Shown here piece by piece: positions 24,300 to 36,200 of a DNA stretch of 64,000 nucleotides. Both the position numbers and the translations under genes were made by a program. Numbering within the stretch: position 1 is the first letter of the stretch; each line of letters opens with the position of its first letter. The notes under the pieces are model-generated. The model was not told the DNA's origin, did not search any database, and worked only from the letters and a program-made list of their open reading frames with translations. Source of the DNA: Piliocolobus tephrosceles (lineage: Eukaryota; Chordata; Mammalia; Primates; Cercopithecidae); NCBI RefSeq assembly GCF_002776525.5, contig NC_045447.1:25146909-25210908 (forward strand), written 5' to 3'.

Positions 24300-24785
24300 C
24301 CACAACCTAGGTGATGTCAATGGGCTATCCCCAGCCCCCAACTCCAGCAAGAGAATCAAATAACCCAGGACCACCCAATAATAACAACACACCATCCTCA
24401 CACTGTGATTGGCTTAGGGATGAGCCTGTGGCCCTCACCGGGCCAATGAGAGTCTTCCTTGGGACTTCTGTTAAAGCCCTTGGAGAAGAGATGCTCTCTT
24501 TCCTCCAGGACTACTCCACTGGGGGTGAGAAATAAGCATGGTGCTGCTACAGCCATTTCTGTCACCACTTGGAGAGGGCCTGCCTGAAGAAGTCAACACA
24601 AGGAAACAAGAGCTGAGAGATGCAGAACACCACATTTCCGATGGCATCATCTGCATATGTGGGCCAGCCATGCCTAAAATTGGCTAACCCCTGGGCTTTT
24701 CAGTAGGTATGCCAATACACATCCCTTTTGGATTAAGCAAGTTTGAGATGAGTTTCTGTCACTTAAAACCTAAGGCCCTGATTAC
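24300..24785 (+). mobile_element. Old LTR-like repeat, family not named
   Basis: Phrases CTGTGATTGGCTTAGGGATG, GGGCCAATGAGAGTCTTCCT, GGTGCTGCTACAGCCATTTC, then GCAAGTTTGAGATGAGTTTC and TGTCACTTAAAACC follow the order of a widespread old LTR ('gattggttcagggatgggca ... agccagtttgagttgggttttctgttac'). The family name is uncertain. Confidence 0.5.
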
Positions 24786-25289
24786 AATGGATGGTCTGTT
24801 TTAGGTTTGGTTTAAAGGCAGAAAGAATCCTCACTTTGCTACGAATTAGCCGCCTAACCTTGAGTAAACTACACCACCTCTCTCAGTTTCCATTTCATCT
24901 CAAACTCTCCAGCTTGTGGTGCAGAATTAAATTACATCACAATGACTATACGGAGCACTTGGGACATTATGTGGCATTTGTAGGTTCAGTAGATGTCACG
25001 AAAGAAAGGAGCAGTCTAGAGGAAGACTCCTCCCCAGCCACCCCCACTTGCTAAGGAAATAACAGTCACAGGCAGTGAGTAAACGACCCTACAGCCCGAC
25101 TATAGCATGGAAGAGTGAAATGCCCGTCAGAGACCCCAAGGCAAAGGAGGAACAGCCAGGAGAAGCCCTTTCTTCACAGCCATAACCTCTGGCATCTTCC
25201 CAACACTTTATGGAGCTCAAAGTAGTTTCATATCCATCATCCATCCCCACAACCCCTGCTACGAGAATGAGACTCGAAAATATAAAACA
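24786..25289. other. Non-repeat intronic sequence
   Basis: No confident call. CTAACCTTGAGTAAACTACA at 24856 is weakly MIR-like. Confidence 0.4.
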
Positions 25290-26008
25290 GCACAGCCCTG
25301 ACAGGGGCCAATTTGGTAATATCTTTGAAATGCACAGAGTCTATGACTCCACAATGCCTCTTCTGGTATGCTATCTTCCAAAAGTACTCTCATCAAGGCA
25401 AAATAATACTGATATAAGAAGCACTGGTGGCTTCTAGTCATGAAGGAATAAGAGGGATCAGATTTATCAACCATTAAACAACTAAGAAACTGGCCGAAAT
25501 ATATCAAACAATGATTTTTAGACACTGGGTCACAGGCAACACAGGGCAAAGCGCCCTAACAGAGGGAAGCAAACAAGGTGGGTCCTGTGATTGTCCCAGC
25601 TTGCTGCCTGGAGAATGATAAAATGGCAGTGCAGGGAGGGGAAAACCAAGCAGAGCTCAGAGGTCTCCTGAAGTTGAGGAGGTAAGAGTTTAGAATTTGG
25701 GAAGAGCAAGAAAGGTGAAAACGTGCAAGGGAGAGAATCAGAGAAGAGAATGCTGCAGAGAATGAACTGCAATTCTTCAACAGCTTCACCCAAGTACTCA
25801 TCAGCACATGTATATAAAGAAAGCACCTGAGGCTGGAGAAAGAACCATCAGAAAGAACAAAGCAGAACCATTCTCAGAGCTCATCCAGGGTTACGAACAG
25901 TTCACACTCCCAACAGCCAAAGTGGAGAAATTTCATAATATACAGGGCATCAGATTGAGGACTCACAAAGATATGGCCTCAACAGTGGTGGAAAACTAGC
26001 CTGTAGAC

Positions 26009-26201
26009 CAGGGGTCAGAACACCTTTTCTATAAAGGGTCACAAAATAAATATTTTAGGTTTCATGGATTGTTGTGGAATGGAAGCAGCCATGGACAGTA
26101 CACAAAAATGAGCATATCTGTGTTCCAATAAACTTTTATTTACAAAAACAGATGGCAAGCCTGATTTGCCCCATGTTTGGCCTGTAGTTTGCCAAACCCT
26201 G
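26009..26201 (+). mobile_element. hAT-type non-autonomous DNA transposon
   Basis: Inverted ends CAGGGGTCAGAAC and GTTTGCCAAACCCTG. Internally TGTGTTCCAATAAACTTTTA and TTTACAAAAACAGATGGCAA, a well-known hAT element ('ggggtcggcaaactttttctgtaaagggcc'). Degenerate 8-bp duplication CTGTAGAC/CTGTATTC (26001-26008, 26202-26209). Confidence 0.85.
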
Positions 26202-26267
26202 CTGTATTCTGAAGATGGCTCCGGTCTTGCCAAACAAAGCTGAATAGCAAGCCTCAAAGATCAAACA

Positions 26268-26516
26268 GGCACTCTGGGAGGCAAAGGCAGATCACTTGAG
26301 TCAGGAGTTCAAGACCAGCCTGGCCAACATGGTGAAACCCCATCTCTACTAAAAATACAAAAATTAGCCAGGTGTGATGGCGTGTGCCTCTAGTAGGAGG
26401 CTGAGACACAAGAATTGCCTGAACCGGGAGGTGGAGGTTATGGTAAACCAAGACCATGCCACTGCACTCCAGCCTGGGTGACAGAGTGAGGCAGTCTTAG
26501 AAAAAAAAAAAAAAAG
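26268..26516 (+). mobile_element. Alu, 5'-truncated (AluSx-like)
   Basis: Begins at GCACTCTGGGAGGCAAAGGC, lacking about the first 38 bases, and continues through CTGGGTGACAGAGTGAGGCA to a poly(A). A deletion shortens the start of the right arm (CCTCTAGTAGGAGGCTGAGA). Confidence 0.95.
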
Positions 26517-26544
26517 AACAAATGGTTTCGAAGTAATGTAAAGA

Positions 26545-27015
26545 CTGTGATAGGCAGAATAATAGAATAATGCTCTCCCCGCACCCCACAAAGACATGTG
26601 CGTCCTAATCCCCAGAACTGTGAATGTGTTAGGCTACACGCAGACGCAATTAAGCTTGCTAATCAGATGACTTTGAGATAGATTATGCTGGATGGTTGGA
26701 GTGGGCTCAAGGCAAGGGTCCTTCCCTGGAAGAGGGAGACAGAAAAGAGAGAGCCAGAGCCGGGCAACGTGAGAAGAACTCTGCCCAATGTTGCTGGCTT
26801 TGAGGATGAAGAAGCCACAGGCCAAAGAGTATAGGTAGCCTCTAAAGGTTGGAAAGGGAAACAGATTCTCCCCTAGGACTTCTAGAAGCTCGGCCGACAC
26901 CTTGATTTTAATCCAGTGAGGCCCATTTCAGATTTCTGATCTCCAGAATTACAAGATAATAAATTTGTGTTGTTTTAGGCAACTAAGTGTGTGATAATTT
27001 GTTACAGCAGTCAAA
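26545..27015 (+). mobile_element. MLT1-type solo LTR (ERVL-MaLR)
   Basis: Starts TGTGATAGGCAGAATAATAG. Contains GTCCTAATCCCCAGAACTGT, GGAAACAGATTCTCCCCTAG, GACACCTTGATTTTAATCCA, AAGATAATAAATTTGTGTTG (polyadenylation region), and ends near GTGATAATTTGTTACAGCAG. This matches MLT1 A/B-type LTRs. No internal retroviral sequence adjoins it. Antisense to ZNF618. Confidence 0.9.
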
Positions 27016-28864
27016 GGAAACAAACACAGCTAAGACTTCACCAATAAGAGAACAAAGCACAGCACAAAAATACTTAAACCCCAAAACGGCCAGCACCAAA
27101 ACAATCAACAATGTAAAATTCAAAATCAAAATTCAGAATCAAAAATTGCTCAGCATAAAAGCAACAGAAAAATTAATAGGAAGAGATACAAAAACGACAT
27201 ATAGTAGACTTTATGGATGTTGAAACAGCCCTCATAAATATACTCCATATGTTCAGGAAGGCAGAGAAAAAACATAAGCATGTTTTAGCGACACAGGAGA
27301 TATAAAAAGACCCAAATCAAACTTTTAGAGATGAGAAATACAATATCTGGGAGTAAAAAAATACACTGGGTAGTATTAAGAATATGTTAGATATTAAATA
27401 AGAAAAGATTAATGAACTTGAAGACAGAGCAATAATTATCAACAATGAAACACAGAAAAATAAAAGATGGAAAAAATAGGGCATCCATGAGCTATGGGAC
27501 AGATTCAGAAGGCTTAATATACATGCAATTGGAATCCTTGGGGAAAAAAAAGGAGGGGTGAAGAAGGGGAGGAGAGAAAGATATTTGAAGAAATAGTGGT
27601 TGAAAGTTTTCTAGTTTAGTGTGAACCCAGAAGCTCAATAAATCCCAAGTAGAAGAAACAGACACATCATTAATCAAACTGCTTAAAATGAGAGATAAGG
27701 AGAAAATCCTAAAAGTAGTAAAAAAAAAAAAATTTTTTTTGAAGACATTACACACAGAGAAACAAAGAATAACAACCAACTTTCCATCAGAAACAAGCCA
27801 GGAAACAGTGAAGCAACATCTTTAAAGTACTGAAAGAAACAAACCAAAAGAAAAAGAAACCCTGTCAACCTAAAATTCTATAGCTAGCAAAAATATCTTT
27901 CAAAAACAAAAGCAAAACAAAGAAGTACAAAACCAAAAGGAATTCATCAGCAGCAGAATTACATAAGAAGTACTGCTTTTCTGCTTATAACAGCCAGAAA
28001 ACTGGGAACACCAAAATACCCACCAGAAGACGACTAGTTACATAAACTATGATAGATCCTTACAATGAAACAGTGTTGATTTAAAAAAAAAAAAAAAAAA
28101 CCAGAGGCAGATTCGTTGGGGCTTAACGTAGAATGACCTTGCCAACACCCTATTAAATGAGAAAAACTAAGCTGTAAAACAGTATGAATGGCTCACAGTT
28201 GTACCTGTAAATGTATAAGAAAAAGGCCTAGGGTGATATACTCCACTGTTACCAGGACTTACACACTGGAAATGGGGCCTAGGAGGATGGAAAGTAATGT
28301 CAAGGGGTCCTTTCCATTCCTACTCTTCATTCTACTTATTTCCGTGTCATCTGTTTTGTTTTCAACATGTATTCGCTCATGCATTTTAAGTTAAAAATTA
28401 AAAAACCAAAAGAGGTCCTTAGATGGGATTCAAGGCAAGCCCAACAGACAGTCAAATTCTTTACCGGCAAAGTGATTTTACGACTTACTCAGTTCAGGAC
28501 AGGAGTTCAAGACCAGCCTCCACTTCTTTTGCTTCCTTCAAATATTCTCTATTTCATTCTATCCTAAAGTCCACACCTGAGTATACCTCATAAAAAAGGC
28601 CTCCCAGGGGTCCATGTGGAAACATATACAAGGATGTTCACTGCAGTTTTATTTGGGGTGAGGGGGGACAGTTAAGGCAAATAAGAAGTACACAAGCTAA
28701 GGAATTCATCACCAGCAGCTCTACATCACAAGCAGCACTGGTTCTCCGGTTATAATAGCCAGAAAACTAGGAACACCAAAAATATCCGTCAGAAGGGGAC
28801 TGTTTATATAAACTACGGTAGTTCCTTACAGTGGGATACTAGGTGTTGATTAAAATGCTCAGAG

Positions 28865-28918
28865 GTGAATAGGTAAAATGTGGTGGCTGTAGTGAATAGG
28901 TAAAATGTGGTGGCTGGA
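28865..28918 (+). repeat. 27-bp perfect-to-near tandem duplication
   Basis: The unit GTGAATAGGTAAAATGTGGT-GGCTGTA occurs at 28865-28891 and again at 28892-28918 (ending GGCTGGA). Two copies only, inside L1-derived sequence. Confidence 0.95.
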
Positions 28919-29250
28919 AGTAATGTGGACAGATCTCAAAAACAGAGCAGAGGCATAAAACTGAGAAACAAAATGAGATTCAAACATTGTATTATTTATG
29001 TAAATGTTTAAAGCATGCACACAAAACAACAGTGCATGTTTCTAAAAACACATAAACAAAAAGATTCATGTTAAATACATTAGAATAAGTGGCTTGGACG
29101 TAGGGGAGGAGCAGAGAAGGTGGAGAAAATGGGGATAAAAATTAAATAAATCTAGAAAGGACCCTATATGAGCAAAGATAGCCACACACCCTAAACTGAG
29201 CAAAATTAACTTGTGGCACATGATTTTTAAAAGGGAGGGAAAGAAAACAG

Positions 29251-29480
29251 GTAGCATCTGAGTTCTTACTATGCGCTGAGTGTTTACATGTATTAATTCA
29301 TTTAATCTTCATAACTAACTCCATATGGGGTTCTCTGAACCAGGCCCTGACCCTGCAAATTACAAAGAGGAAACAGAGAGGTTTAGCAAACTGCTTGGAG
29401 TCACACAGGGAGGAAGGAGCAGAGGCAAGACTTGAATCCAGGTTGGCGGACTCCGGTGCCTTCACTCTTCACCCTCTCTC
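29251..29480 (-). mobile_element. MIR SINE
   Basis: TTAATTCATTTAATCTTCAT, CAAAGAGGAAACAGAGAGGT, TTAGCAAACTGCTTGGAGTC, ACACAGGGAGGAAGGAGCAG, GACTTGAATCCAGGTTGGCG: nearly complete antisense MIR, with an internal insertion at about 29325-29350. Confidence 0.85.
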
Positions 29481-30409
29481 TCATAAGCAGCTTCTGACTG
29501 TTAGTTGGGAAAAATGGAAGCATTGCCCTTTCTTCTCAGAATCACAGAAAGTTAGAATGAGAGTCTGTATTACATTGCATTGGACCCCTTTATGCAGACG
29601 CAAAAACAGGCCCAAAAAGGCATGAAGAGGCACCTCAAGGCCACAGATGCTCAGCTCAATGTCCCTCCCACTGCGACACACTTAGTACCACAGCTTCAAG
29701 CCCAGTTAAGACACATAGAGGAAAAACAAAACAAAACAGAAATAGTCTGGAGAACAAGAGTTTGGAATAAAAGACTCAGAGGATTAGGGACCAAGGAGGC
29801 AGCAGGAGAAAGAACAAAATTTGCTTGCAGGTTTGCGAGCCAGCCACCAGGCCACTTACTTAGGAAGCCATAAGCCTTAGTTCAGCCACTAAGCAGTGGC
29901 CTTTCTGAGCTATGAGACCCCATGATAACCCTGTCCTCTGGCTGGAGCTTCCACTCAGCTAGAATGGGGACTCCGGCCAGGGAACAAAGTCTTTTGCTGG
30001 GCCTGGGTTTGGCATGTCCCGGCAAAGCCCGTGAGGCCCTGGCACGGGCGCTGATGTATCAGCTAATGTCTCACTCAAGTTGTCAGCATTTTGTTAGAGC
30101 CAATTCAGTGGGTAATTAAGAAAAAAGTTGAGACCAGATGGGGAAGCAGATGCTAGCTCAGCCGCAAGAGCAGTTCCCTGCAAGTGTCTGGCAAAGCACC
30201 GGGCTGGCCAAGTCCGCACAGAGAAGGGCGAGAGCAACAGCTGCCTAGACAGGAGAGGGGGAAAGGAGATGCCCATTTTAAAGTGGGAGATGCTGAGGCC
30301 CAATGAGGCAGGAGAACTTGAGGAAAAGGAGAGATTCTGCCCTGAGGAGCACTGAAGACAAAGTTTAGACCCTCAAGAGCAACAAAGGCTCTCCTGCAGC
30401 AGCGGGACA
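29481..30409. other. Non-repeat intronic sequence
   Basis: No confident repeat or gene. 29530-29730 is weakly MIR-like in places. 29900-30350 is moderately GC-rich and unique-looking. Confidence 0.4.
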
Positions 30410-30620
30410 GGACGATGCTAGGAGACAGGAGCTTGGGTTCCGGCCTCAGCTCTGCCAGGTTCTCTTGGGTTGCTGCCTCACCTCAGAGAAGTCACTTTTC
30501 CTCTGCCTCTCGGTGCCTCAGTTTACTCATCTGTAAGATGAAGGAAAGAATCCCTGTACAGCCCACCCAAAGTAGTGATGAGGTTAACTACTGTACAAAA
30601 TTGTTAGGGTTAATGGCATT
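30410..30620 (+). mobile_element. MIR SINE
   Basis: GCTTGGGTTCCGGCCTCAGC, TCTCGGTGCCTCAGTTTACT, CATCTGTAAGATGAAGGAAA, GTAGTGATGAGGTTAACTAC: sense MIR. Confidence 0.8.
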
Positions 30621-30638
30621 TAAAAAGGGCAGTTTGTC

Positions 30639-30952
30639 GGCCAGGCATGGTGGCTCACGACTGTAATCCCAGCACCTTGGGAGGCCAAGGTGGGCAGATC
30701 ACTTGAGGTCAGGAGTTAGAGACCAGCCTGGCTAACACGGTAAAACCCCATCTCTACTAAAAATACAAAAATTAGCCAGGTGTGATGGTACACAACTGTA
30801 GTCCCAGCTACTCAGGAAGCTGAGGCACGAGAATCACTTGAACCTGGGAGGCGGAAGTTGCAGTGAGCCGAGATCACACCACTGCACTCCAACCTGGGCA
30901 ACAGAGCAAGACTCGGTCTTAAAAAATAAAATAAAAAAATAAAAATAGAAAT
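30639..30952 (+). mobile_element. AluSx-like element in L1M
   Basis: GGCCAGGCATGGTGGCTCAC through GGGCAACAGAGCAAGACTCG and an (A)nT-interrupted tail. Perfect 11-bp duplication GGCAGTTTGTC at 30628-30638 and 30953-30963. Confidence 0.97.
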
Positions 30953-31319
30953 GGCAGTTTGTCAAAAAATTAAATGCAGAATGACCGTATGATCCAGCAA
31001 TTCCATTTCTAGGTACATACCAAAAAGAACTGAATGCAGAGTCTCCAAGAGTCATTTGTCCATCCACGTTCATAGCAACATCATTCATAATAGCCAAAAG
31101 GTGGAAGCAACTGATATGTCCAATGATAGACACATGGATAAACAAAATGTGGTATGTACATATGAGAGAGTATTATTTGGCCTTTAACAAAGAGGGAACC
31201 TGCCATGTGCTACAACACAGATGTACCTTGAGGACATTATGCTGAGTGAAACGAGCCAGCCACGAAAACACAAATGCTGTGTGAGTTCACTTCTATGAGG
31301 TGCCTACAGTCATCTAAGT

Positions 31320-31656
31320 CAGTGGTCCCCAATCTTTTGGTATCAGGGACCAGTTTCTTAGAAGACAGTTCTTCCACGGACAGAGGTCGGGGGAGTGATG
31401 GTTTCAGGATGAAACTGTCATACCTCGGATCATCAGGCATTAGATTCTCCTAAGGAGTGCAGCCAAGGTCCCTGTATGCACAATTCACAATAGCACAATT
31501 CACAACAAGGTTCAAGCTTCTGTGAGAATCTAACAGTGTTGCTGATCTGACAGGAGGCGGAGCTCAGGTAATGCTGGCTCAACTCCTGCTATACAGCCCA
31601 TTTCCCAACAGGCCACGGACCTGTACTGGTCTGCAGCCCAGAGGTTGGGGACCCCG
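31320..31656 (+). mobile_element. MER1-type hAT-Charlie DNA transposon in L1M
   Basis: Terminal inverted repeats CAGTGGTCCCCAA and TTGGGGACCCCG. Internally GATGAAACTGTCATACCTCG, CATCAGGCATTAGATTCTCC, GACAGGAGGCGGAGCTCAGG and ACAGGCCACGGACC. Perfect 8-bp duplication ATCTAAGT (31312-31319, 31657-31664), as expected for hAT. No transposase; non-autonomous. Confidence 0.95.
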
Positions 31657-31880
31657 ATCTAAGTCACATAGAAAGTGGAATGGAGGCTACCAGAGGCTGG
31701 GGGGAAGGGGAAATGGGGAGTGGCTGTGTAATGGGCATAGAGTTTCAGTCTGGAATGGTGAAAAGAGTTCTGGAGATTGGTAGCCCAACAATGTGAACGT
31801 ACTACTGAACTGTATTTTAAAATGGTTAAGATGGTAAGTTTAATATGTGTACTTTACAATAAAAAATTAGGGGAAAAAAA

Positions 31881-32297
31881 GCCTTAAAATCTAGAAAAGG
31901 AGTCATGCAAAAGCCACCTACTGAGGAATTTCTGCTAGATGCTACAGATGTGGGGACAAATCACAGGGCATCACAAGGGACCATCTCACAGCCACCCTCC
32001 CGAGACTCTGATGCATGCTGGTAAGAGGAAAACCGAGGTGACAGGTCCTACAGGGAATGCCAGGAGAAGCTAAGCTACTTCCAGCTAGGGCTTTCAAACC
32101 CACCCCACAATTCTACCAGGAAAGAATCTGAGCCTAAACCACTGGACACTTCCCAGGACAGCTTCACCAAGCGAAAGGAAAGAACCACATATTGAGGTAA
32201 CTACAGTCTCAGCCTCACCTCATCAACCTTAGGCTGCTGCATCGCTGATCTGTCTATAAATGTGTAACATCTAGCCCTCCTCTTTCCACTCAAGGTT
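31881..32297. other. Non-repeat intronic sequence
   Basis: No confident repeat or gene. CCACCCTCCCGAGACTCTGA ... CCGAGGTGACAGGTCC is weakly MIR-like. Confidence 0.4.
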
Positions 32298-32308
32298 TGA
32301 GGAAGCAG

Positions 32309-32571
32309 TCCCAGCTATTCCAGAGGCTGAGGCGGAAGGATTGCTTGAGGCCAGAAGTTTGAGACCAGCCTGGACAACATAGCAAGACCCTGCCTCTACA
32401 AAAAAATTAAAAATTAGCTGGGTGTGGTGATGCGCACCTGTAGTCCCAGCTACTCAGGAGGCTGAGGCAGGAAGACTGCTTGTGCCCAGGAGTTCAAGGT
32501 TGCAGGGAGATATGATCCAGGCTGGGTGACAAGGCAAGACCCCATCTCTTAAAAAAAGTAAACTAAAAATC
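32309..32571 (+). mobile_element. AluJ-like, 5'-truncated at insertion
   Basis: Begins inside the left arm (TCCCAGCTATTCCAGAGGCT) and carries AluJ-type GACAACATAGCAAGACCCTG and GATTGCTTGAGGCCAGAAGT. The right arm lacks the usual 'gccactgcactccag' piece. Perfect 11-bp duplication TGAGGAAGCAG (32298-32308, 32572-32582), so the 5' truncation happened at integration. Confidence 0.95.
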
Positions 32572-32582
32572 TGAGGAAGCAG

Positions 32583-32899
32583 CTACTGACTTCATTTTAG
32601 GATATATACCAGGTCAAGTCAAACATGCCAAACATGAGACTTCCCTTATTTTGAATGAATAAATGAGGCAAATGGGGGGAGGGCGAAGGAAACAAAACGG
32701 GGATACAAAAATAGGAGTTAAGCATCATGCTCAAGATTCGGAGAAGAAACATCCAGAGCACAGTGTTACTCTGGGAAACAGAAATACATCTCAGACATGC
32801 TCCTTTGTGTGCTCAGTAAAATTAAAGAAAAGAACAGAGTGAAATAGAAAGAGAAGCTCCAGGAATGAAAAGTGCATGGAATCAAATAATGCCATTAAA
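32583..32899. other. Intronic sequence between Alus
   Basis: No repeat or gene recognised; purine-rich. Confidence 0.4.
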
Positions 32900-32907
32900 C
32901 CAGTATC

Positions 32908-33226
32908 AGGCCAGGCACAGTGGCTCACGCCTATAATGCCAGCACTTTGGGAGGCTGAGGCGGGCAGATCACCTGAGGTCAGGAGTACAAGACCAGCCTG
33001 ACCAACATGGCAAAACCCTGTGTTTACTAAAAATACAAAAATTGGCCAGGCATGGTGGTGGGCACCTGTAATCCCAGCTACTCGGGAGACTAATCAGGAG
33101 AATCGCTTGAACCTGGGAGGCAGAGGTTGCAACGAGCCGAGATTGCACCACTACACTCCAGTCAGCCTGGGCAACAGGAAAAGATTACTTCTCAAAAAAG
33201 AAAACAAAAAAACAAAAAACAAACAC
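32908..33226 (+). mobile_element. AluSx-like element
   Basis: AGGCCAGGCACAGTGGCTCA through CAGCCTGGGCAACAGG with a (CAAAAAA)n tail. 8-bp duplication CCAGTATC at 32900-32907 and 33227-33234. This is the last Alu before a 23-kb Alu-free interval. Confidence 0.95.
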
Positions 33227-33239
33227 CCAGTATCCAAAA

Positions 33240-36200
33240 CAGTAAAGGGCAGAACTGTCAGTGCAGAAAACTGAGTAAGTGATGCAAAGGAAAAGCTGGG
33301 GAAACACATATAAAACTAAAAAAAAATTAAAAAGATTAAAATAACCAAAAGTAAAGATAATTACGGAAGGCAAACAACAGGAGTATATGGATATATAGAG
33401 ATAAATGCCATTTAAAAAAGATGAGGCCAATGGGACATATGGAACAAAACATTTCCTATTATTAAGAAAGAAATCTATAGACTGAAAGTACATGCCATGT
33501 TCCCAGCAACTAATTAAAAGACATTAAAATATAAGAGCCTGGAATAAGCCTCAAATTTCAAGGGTGAAAAAAGAATGACACAGGCATTCAGGAAGGCTGG
33601 GGACAGGGAGGAATTAAGCACAAAAGCAAAATATCATGTATCCTCTAAATTATATTCTAAAATATTAATAACATAAGACTACAGAACATCTCTGGAGTAC
33701 TGAGGGATGAAATGCATAACCCAAAAATGCTATATTTATCCAAACTGCCATTCACATATGAAGGAATCAAAAACATCTACTTAGTTGTACTAGTACATAG
33801 GGGGAAAAACTAATCAGATGAAACAGAACACATCAGTTATGATAATAAATATAAACAGGGATAAATTCCATATTAAAAAACACAGATCTCATGACTCTTG
33901 AGTTTTTAAATATAAAAAAGCATGATATCCAAAAGAAATACATAGTAGCTATTTTTTAAGTACATAGAACACACAAAAGTAAAATAAATATGTAAAACTA
34001 TACAAGGTAAATTCCAACAATAGAAAGCAGGAAGTGCTTTCATAAAAATCACTAGAATTAAAGGTAAAAGCAGGAAATGAACTATAAAAATTAGAAAATC
34101 CAGAACTGAAAGTAGAAAGCATAAAACAGGTCAAGGAGGGCCTATTTTTACAAATTAAGGGTACAACCCATAATAAAATGTAGAAGGCAGGTATATTTCT
34201 GTTAAATGACCTAGTAATAAAATACATAAAGTAAAATACATAAAGCAAACAGTAAAATCAAAAGAAATAATATTAGAAGACATTAACGGGCTCTCAATTT
34301 CTTGAAATAATTAGAAAAACTTAATAATATATCTAAGGCCCTATGGAGAATCTGAAAAATATAATTAATAAAGTCAATGATATACAAAATTGGCTTATGT
34401 AATATGTGAATACAAGCAAAAAATAAACGCTAAAAACAGAAATTACTTCTTTTGCAAGCAGATGAAACATTTACACAAATTAATATTTAAAAGGAATTCA
34501 AAAATTTCAATAAATTACAAAAAGCAAAAACTATTATTGGCAACATTTCTCACAACAAAATAAACTAAAAATGAATAAAAATAAACACATTGAAAAAGGA
34601 ATAACAGGGAAATTTGAATTATACTTATAAATAATCTTTAGGCTACAGAGGACATCAAAACTACAATTATAGAATATTTAAGGGAGAAAATAATAACGAC
34701 ACTTCACAGTAAGTGACTTGGGTCACTTACAGATGTGACCAAACACGTACTCAGAGGAAAATTCATTGATTAACCCAGCACTTTTATTAGTAAACAGAAA
34801 AATAAAGAGCCAAGCTTTCACCCAAGATTTTTTTTTAAATCTAAAGAAAGCAGAACGGTGGGCTTACTAAACATAAAAGTATAATAATTTGGAAGTAGTT
34901 AGAATTGACAAGTAACTTTAAAAATTTAAGGGGGAAACAATAAAACAACAGAAATCAACCAAATACTCCCTGAATACTAGTCATTAAACCAAGGAATAAA
35001 GAAAAAAATAAAACAACTACAAAAAAAATCAATTTAGGAAAAGAACTATACAGAGGACATTCTTAAAATAACATTATATTCTGTTCTATGCAAATACAGC
35101 TCAAATTCTTGATGAAATGAATACATTTCTCAGAAAATATAAATGGTCAAAACTGTCACGAAAAGAGCAAAAGCCAAAATGTTATTGAAGAAAGGATTAT
35201 AGTGGAATATAATTATCTCCAAAAACCTGACAAGACAGAGTTTAATGGCAAGTTATTTTAAACTCTGAAAAGATAATTCCCGTGCAATATAAATCATTCC
35301 AAGCAGGGACTACAAATAAACATCTGGCATGCACACTTAAACCCTCATTTCCTATACTCTTACAAAACACTAAATTGTTTACACATGACAAGGCCTCAGA
35401 ATCCTTCTCAACACAGCAATTTCAGCGACCACTACCAATAAGTACATAATCTTAAATGTATTTATCCTCCATGTTTCAGATCACTGGAAATGCTGGAAAG
35501 CTTTCTAATTTATAACCCCTGTACTAGCATAACCCCCCTTAAAAAATGACAAAAACAGCACACTAAAAATAAAACTGTAGGGCAATCTCACTAATGGATA
35601 TAGACACAAAACACTGCAAATTGGACCCAGGATGCATTAAAAGAATAAAAACACCATGAACAAAATGGGTTCCTTCCAGGATAGTTTAATATTAGAAAAC
35701 GTAGTAATATAATTCATCACATCAGCAGATCAAAGGAAGAAAACCATATGGCCATCTGGGTACATAATAAAAAGGCATTTGTTAAAACTTCATCATCCTT
35801 TTTCCCTCTATTACTAAATAGCTTTATAGTGGGGGAGGGGAATGATTCACACTCCATTGCAAAAGAAAAATTCAAATACAGAAAATTGAAAATCACTCCT
35901 CCATCATGTCACTCACCTCCATCTTCACAAATTTTAAAAATAAAAATCTCTTAGCAACTCAGAAGGATGCTTACTTATATGATTAAAAATATACATTTCT
36001 GAAACAAAATAAAATATCATACTTGATTACAAAATGCTAGAATCCTTCTCACTAAAAAAAGAAATAAGAAATAAGACAATACAAGAATACTTGTTATCCC
36101 TGTTACTATTCAAATTGTTCCAGGAGGTCTAGTCAATGCATAATATAAGATAAAAAAGGACAATATTGTAAAAAATGAAGGGAAATGAATATTATTTGCA

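Larger units (their letters stand above)
25290..29250 (+). mobile_element. Old L1M/HAL1-like LINE region, heavily interrupted
   Basis: 25290-25440 resembles an L1 3' end. 25445-26000 matches L1M 5' UTR (CCCAGCTTGCTGCCTGGAGA, AATTTGGGAAGAGCAAGAAA, GGTTACGAACAGTTCACACT). After a MER element, an Alu and an MLT1 LTR, the 5' UTR/ORF1-like part resumes at 27020-27960 (CTCCATATGTTCAGGAAGGC, AGTACTGAAAGAAACAAACC, AATTCTATAGCTAGCAAAAA). It then jumps directly into 3'-UTR-like sequence with no ORF2. The same jump recurs at 28699-28851. Absence of ORF2 is typical of HAL1. No intact ORF. Confidence 0.65.
30622..31880 (+). mobile_element. L1M 3' end split by an Alu and a MER1
   Basis: Old L1 end of ORF2/3' UTR: ATGATCCAGCAATTCCATTT, GGTGGAAGCAACTGATATGT, GAGGACATTATGCTGAGTGA, then after MER1 GAATGGAGGCTACCAGAGGC, GGAGATTGGTAGCCCAACAA, TTAAGATGGTAAGTTTAATA and an A-rich end. 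The L1 words resume correctly across both insertions. Confidence 0.9.

Noticed and set aside
26545..27015. Possible endogenous retrovirus
   Set aside because: Only a solo MLT1-type LTR; no gag, pol or env sequence adjoins it.
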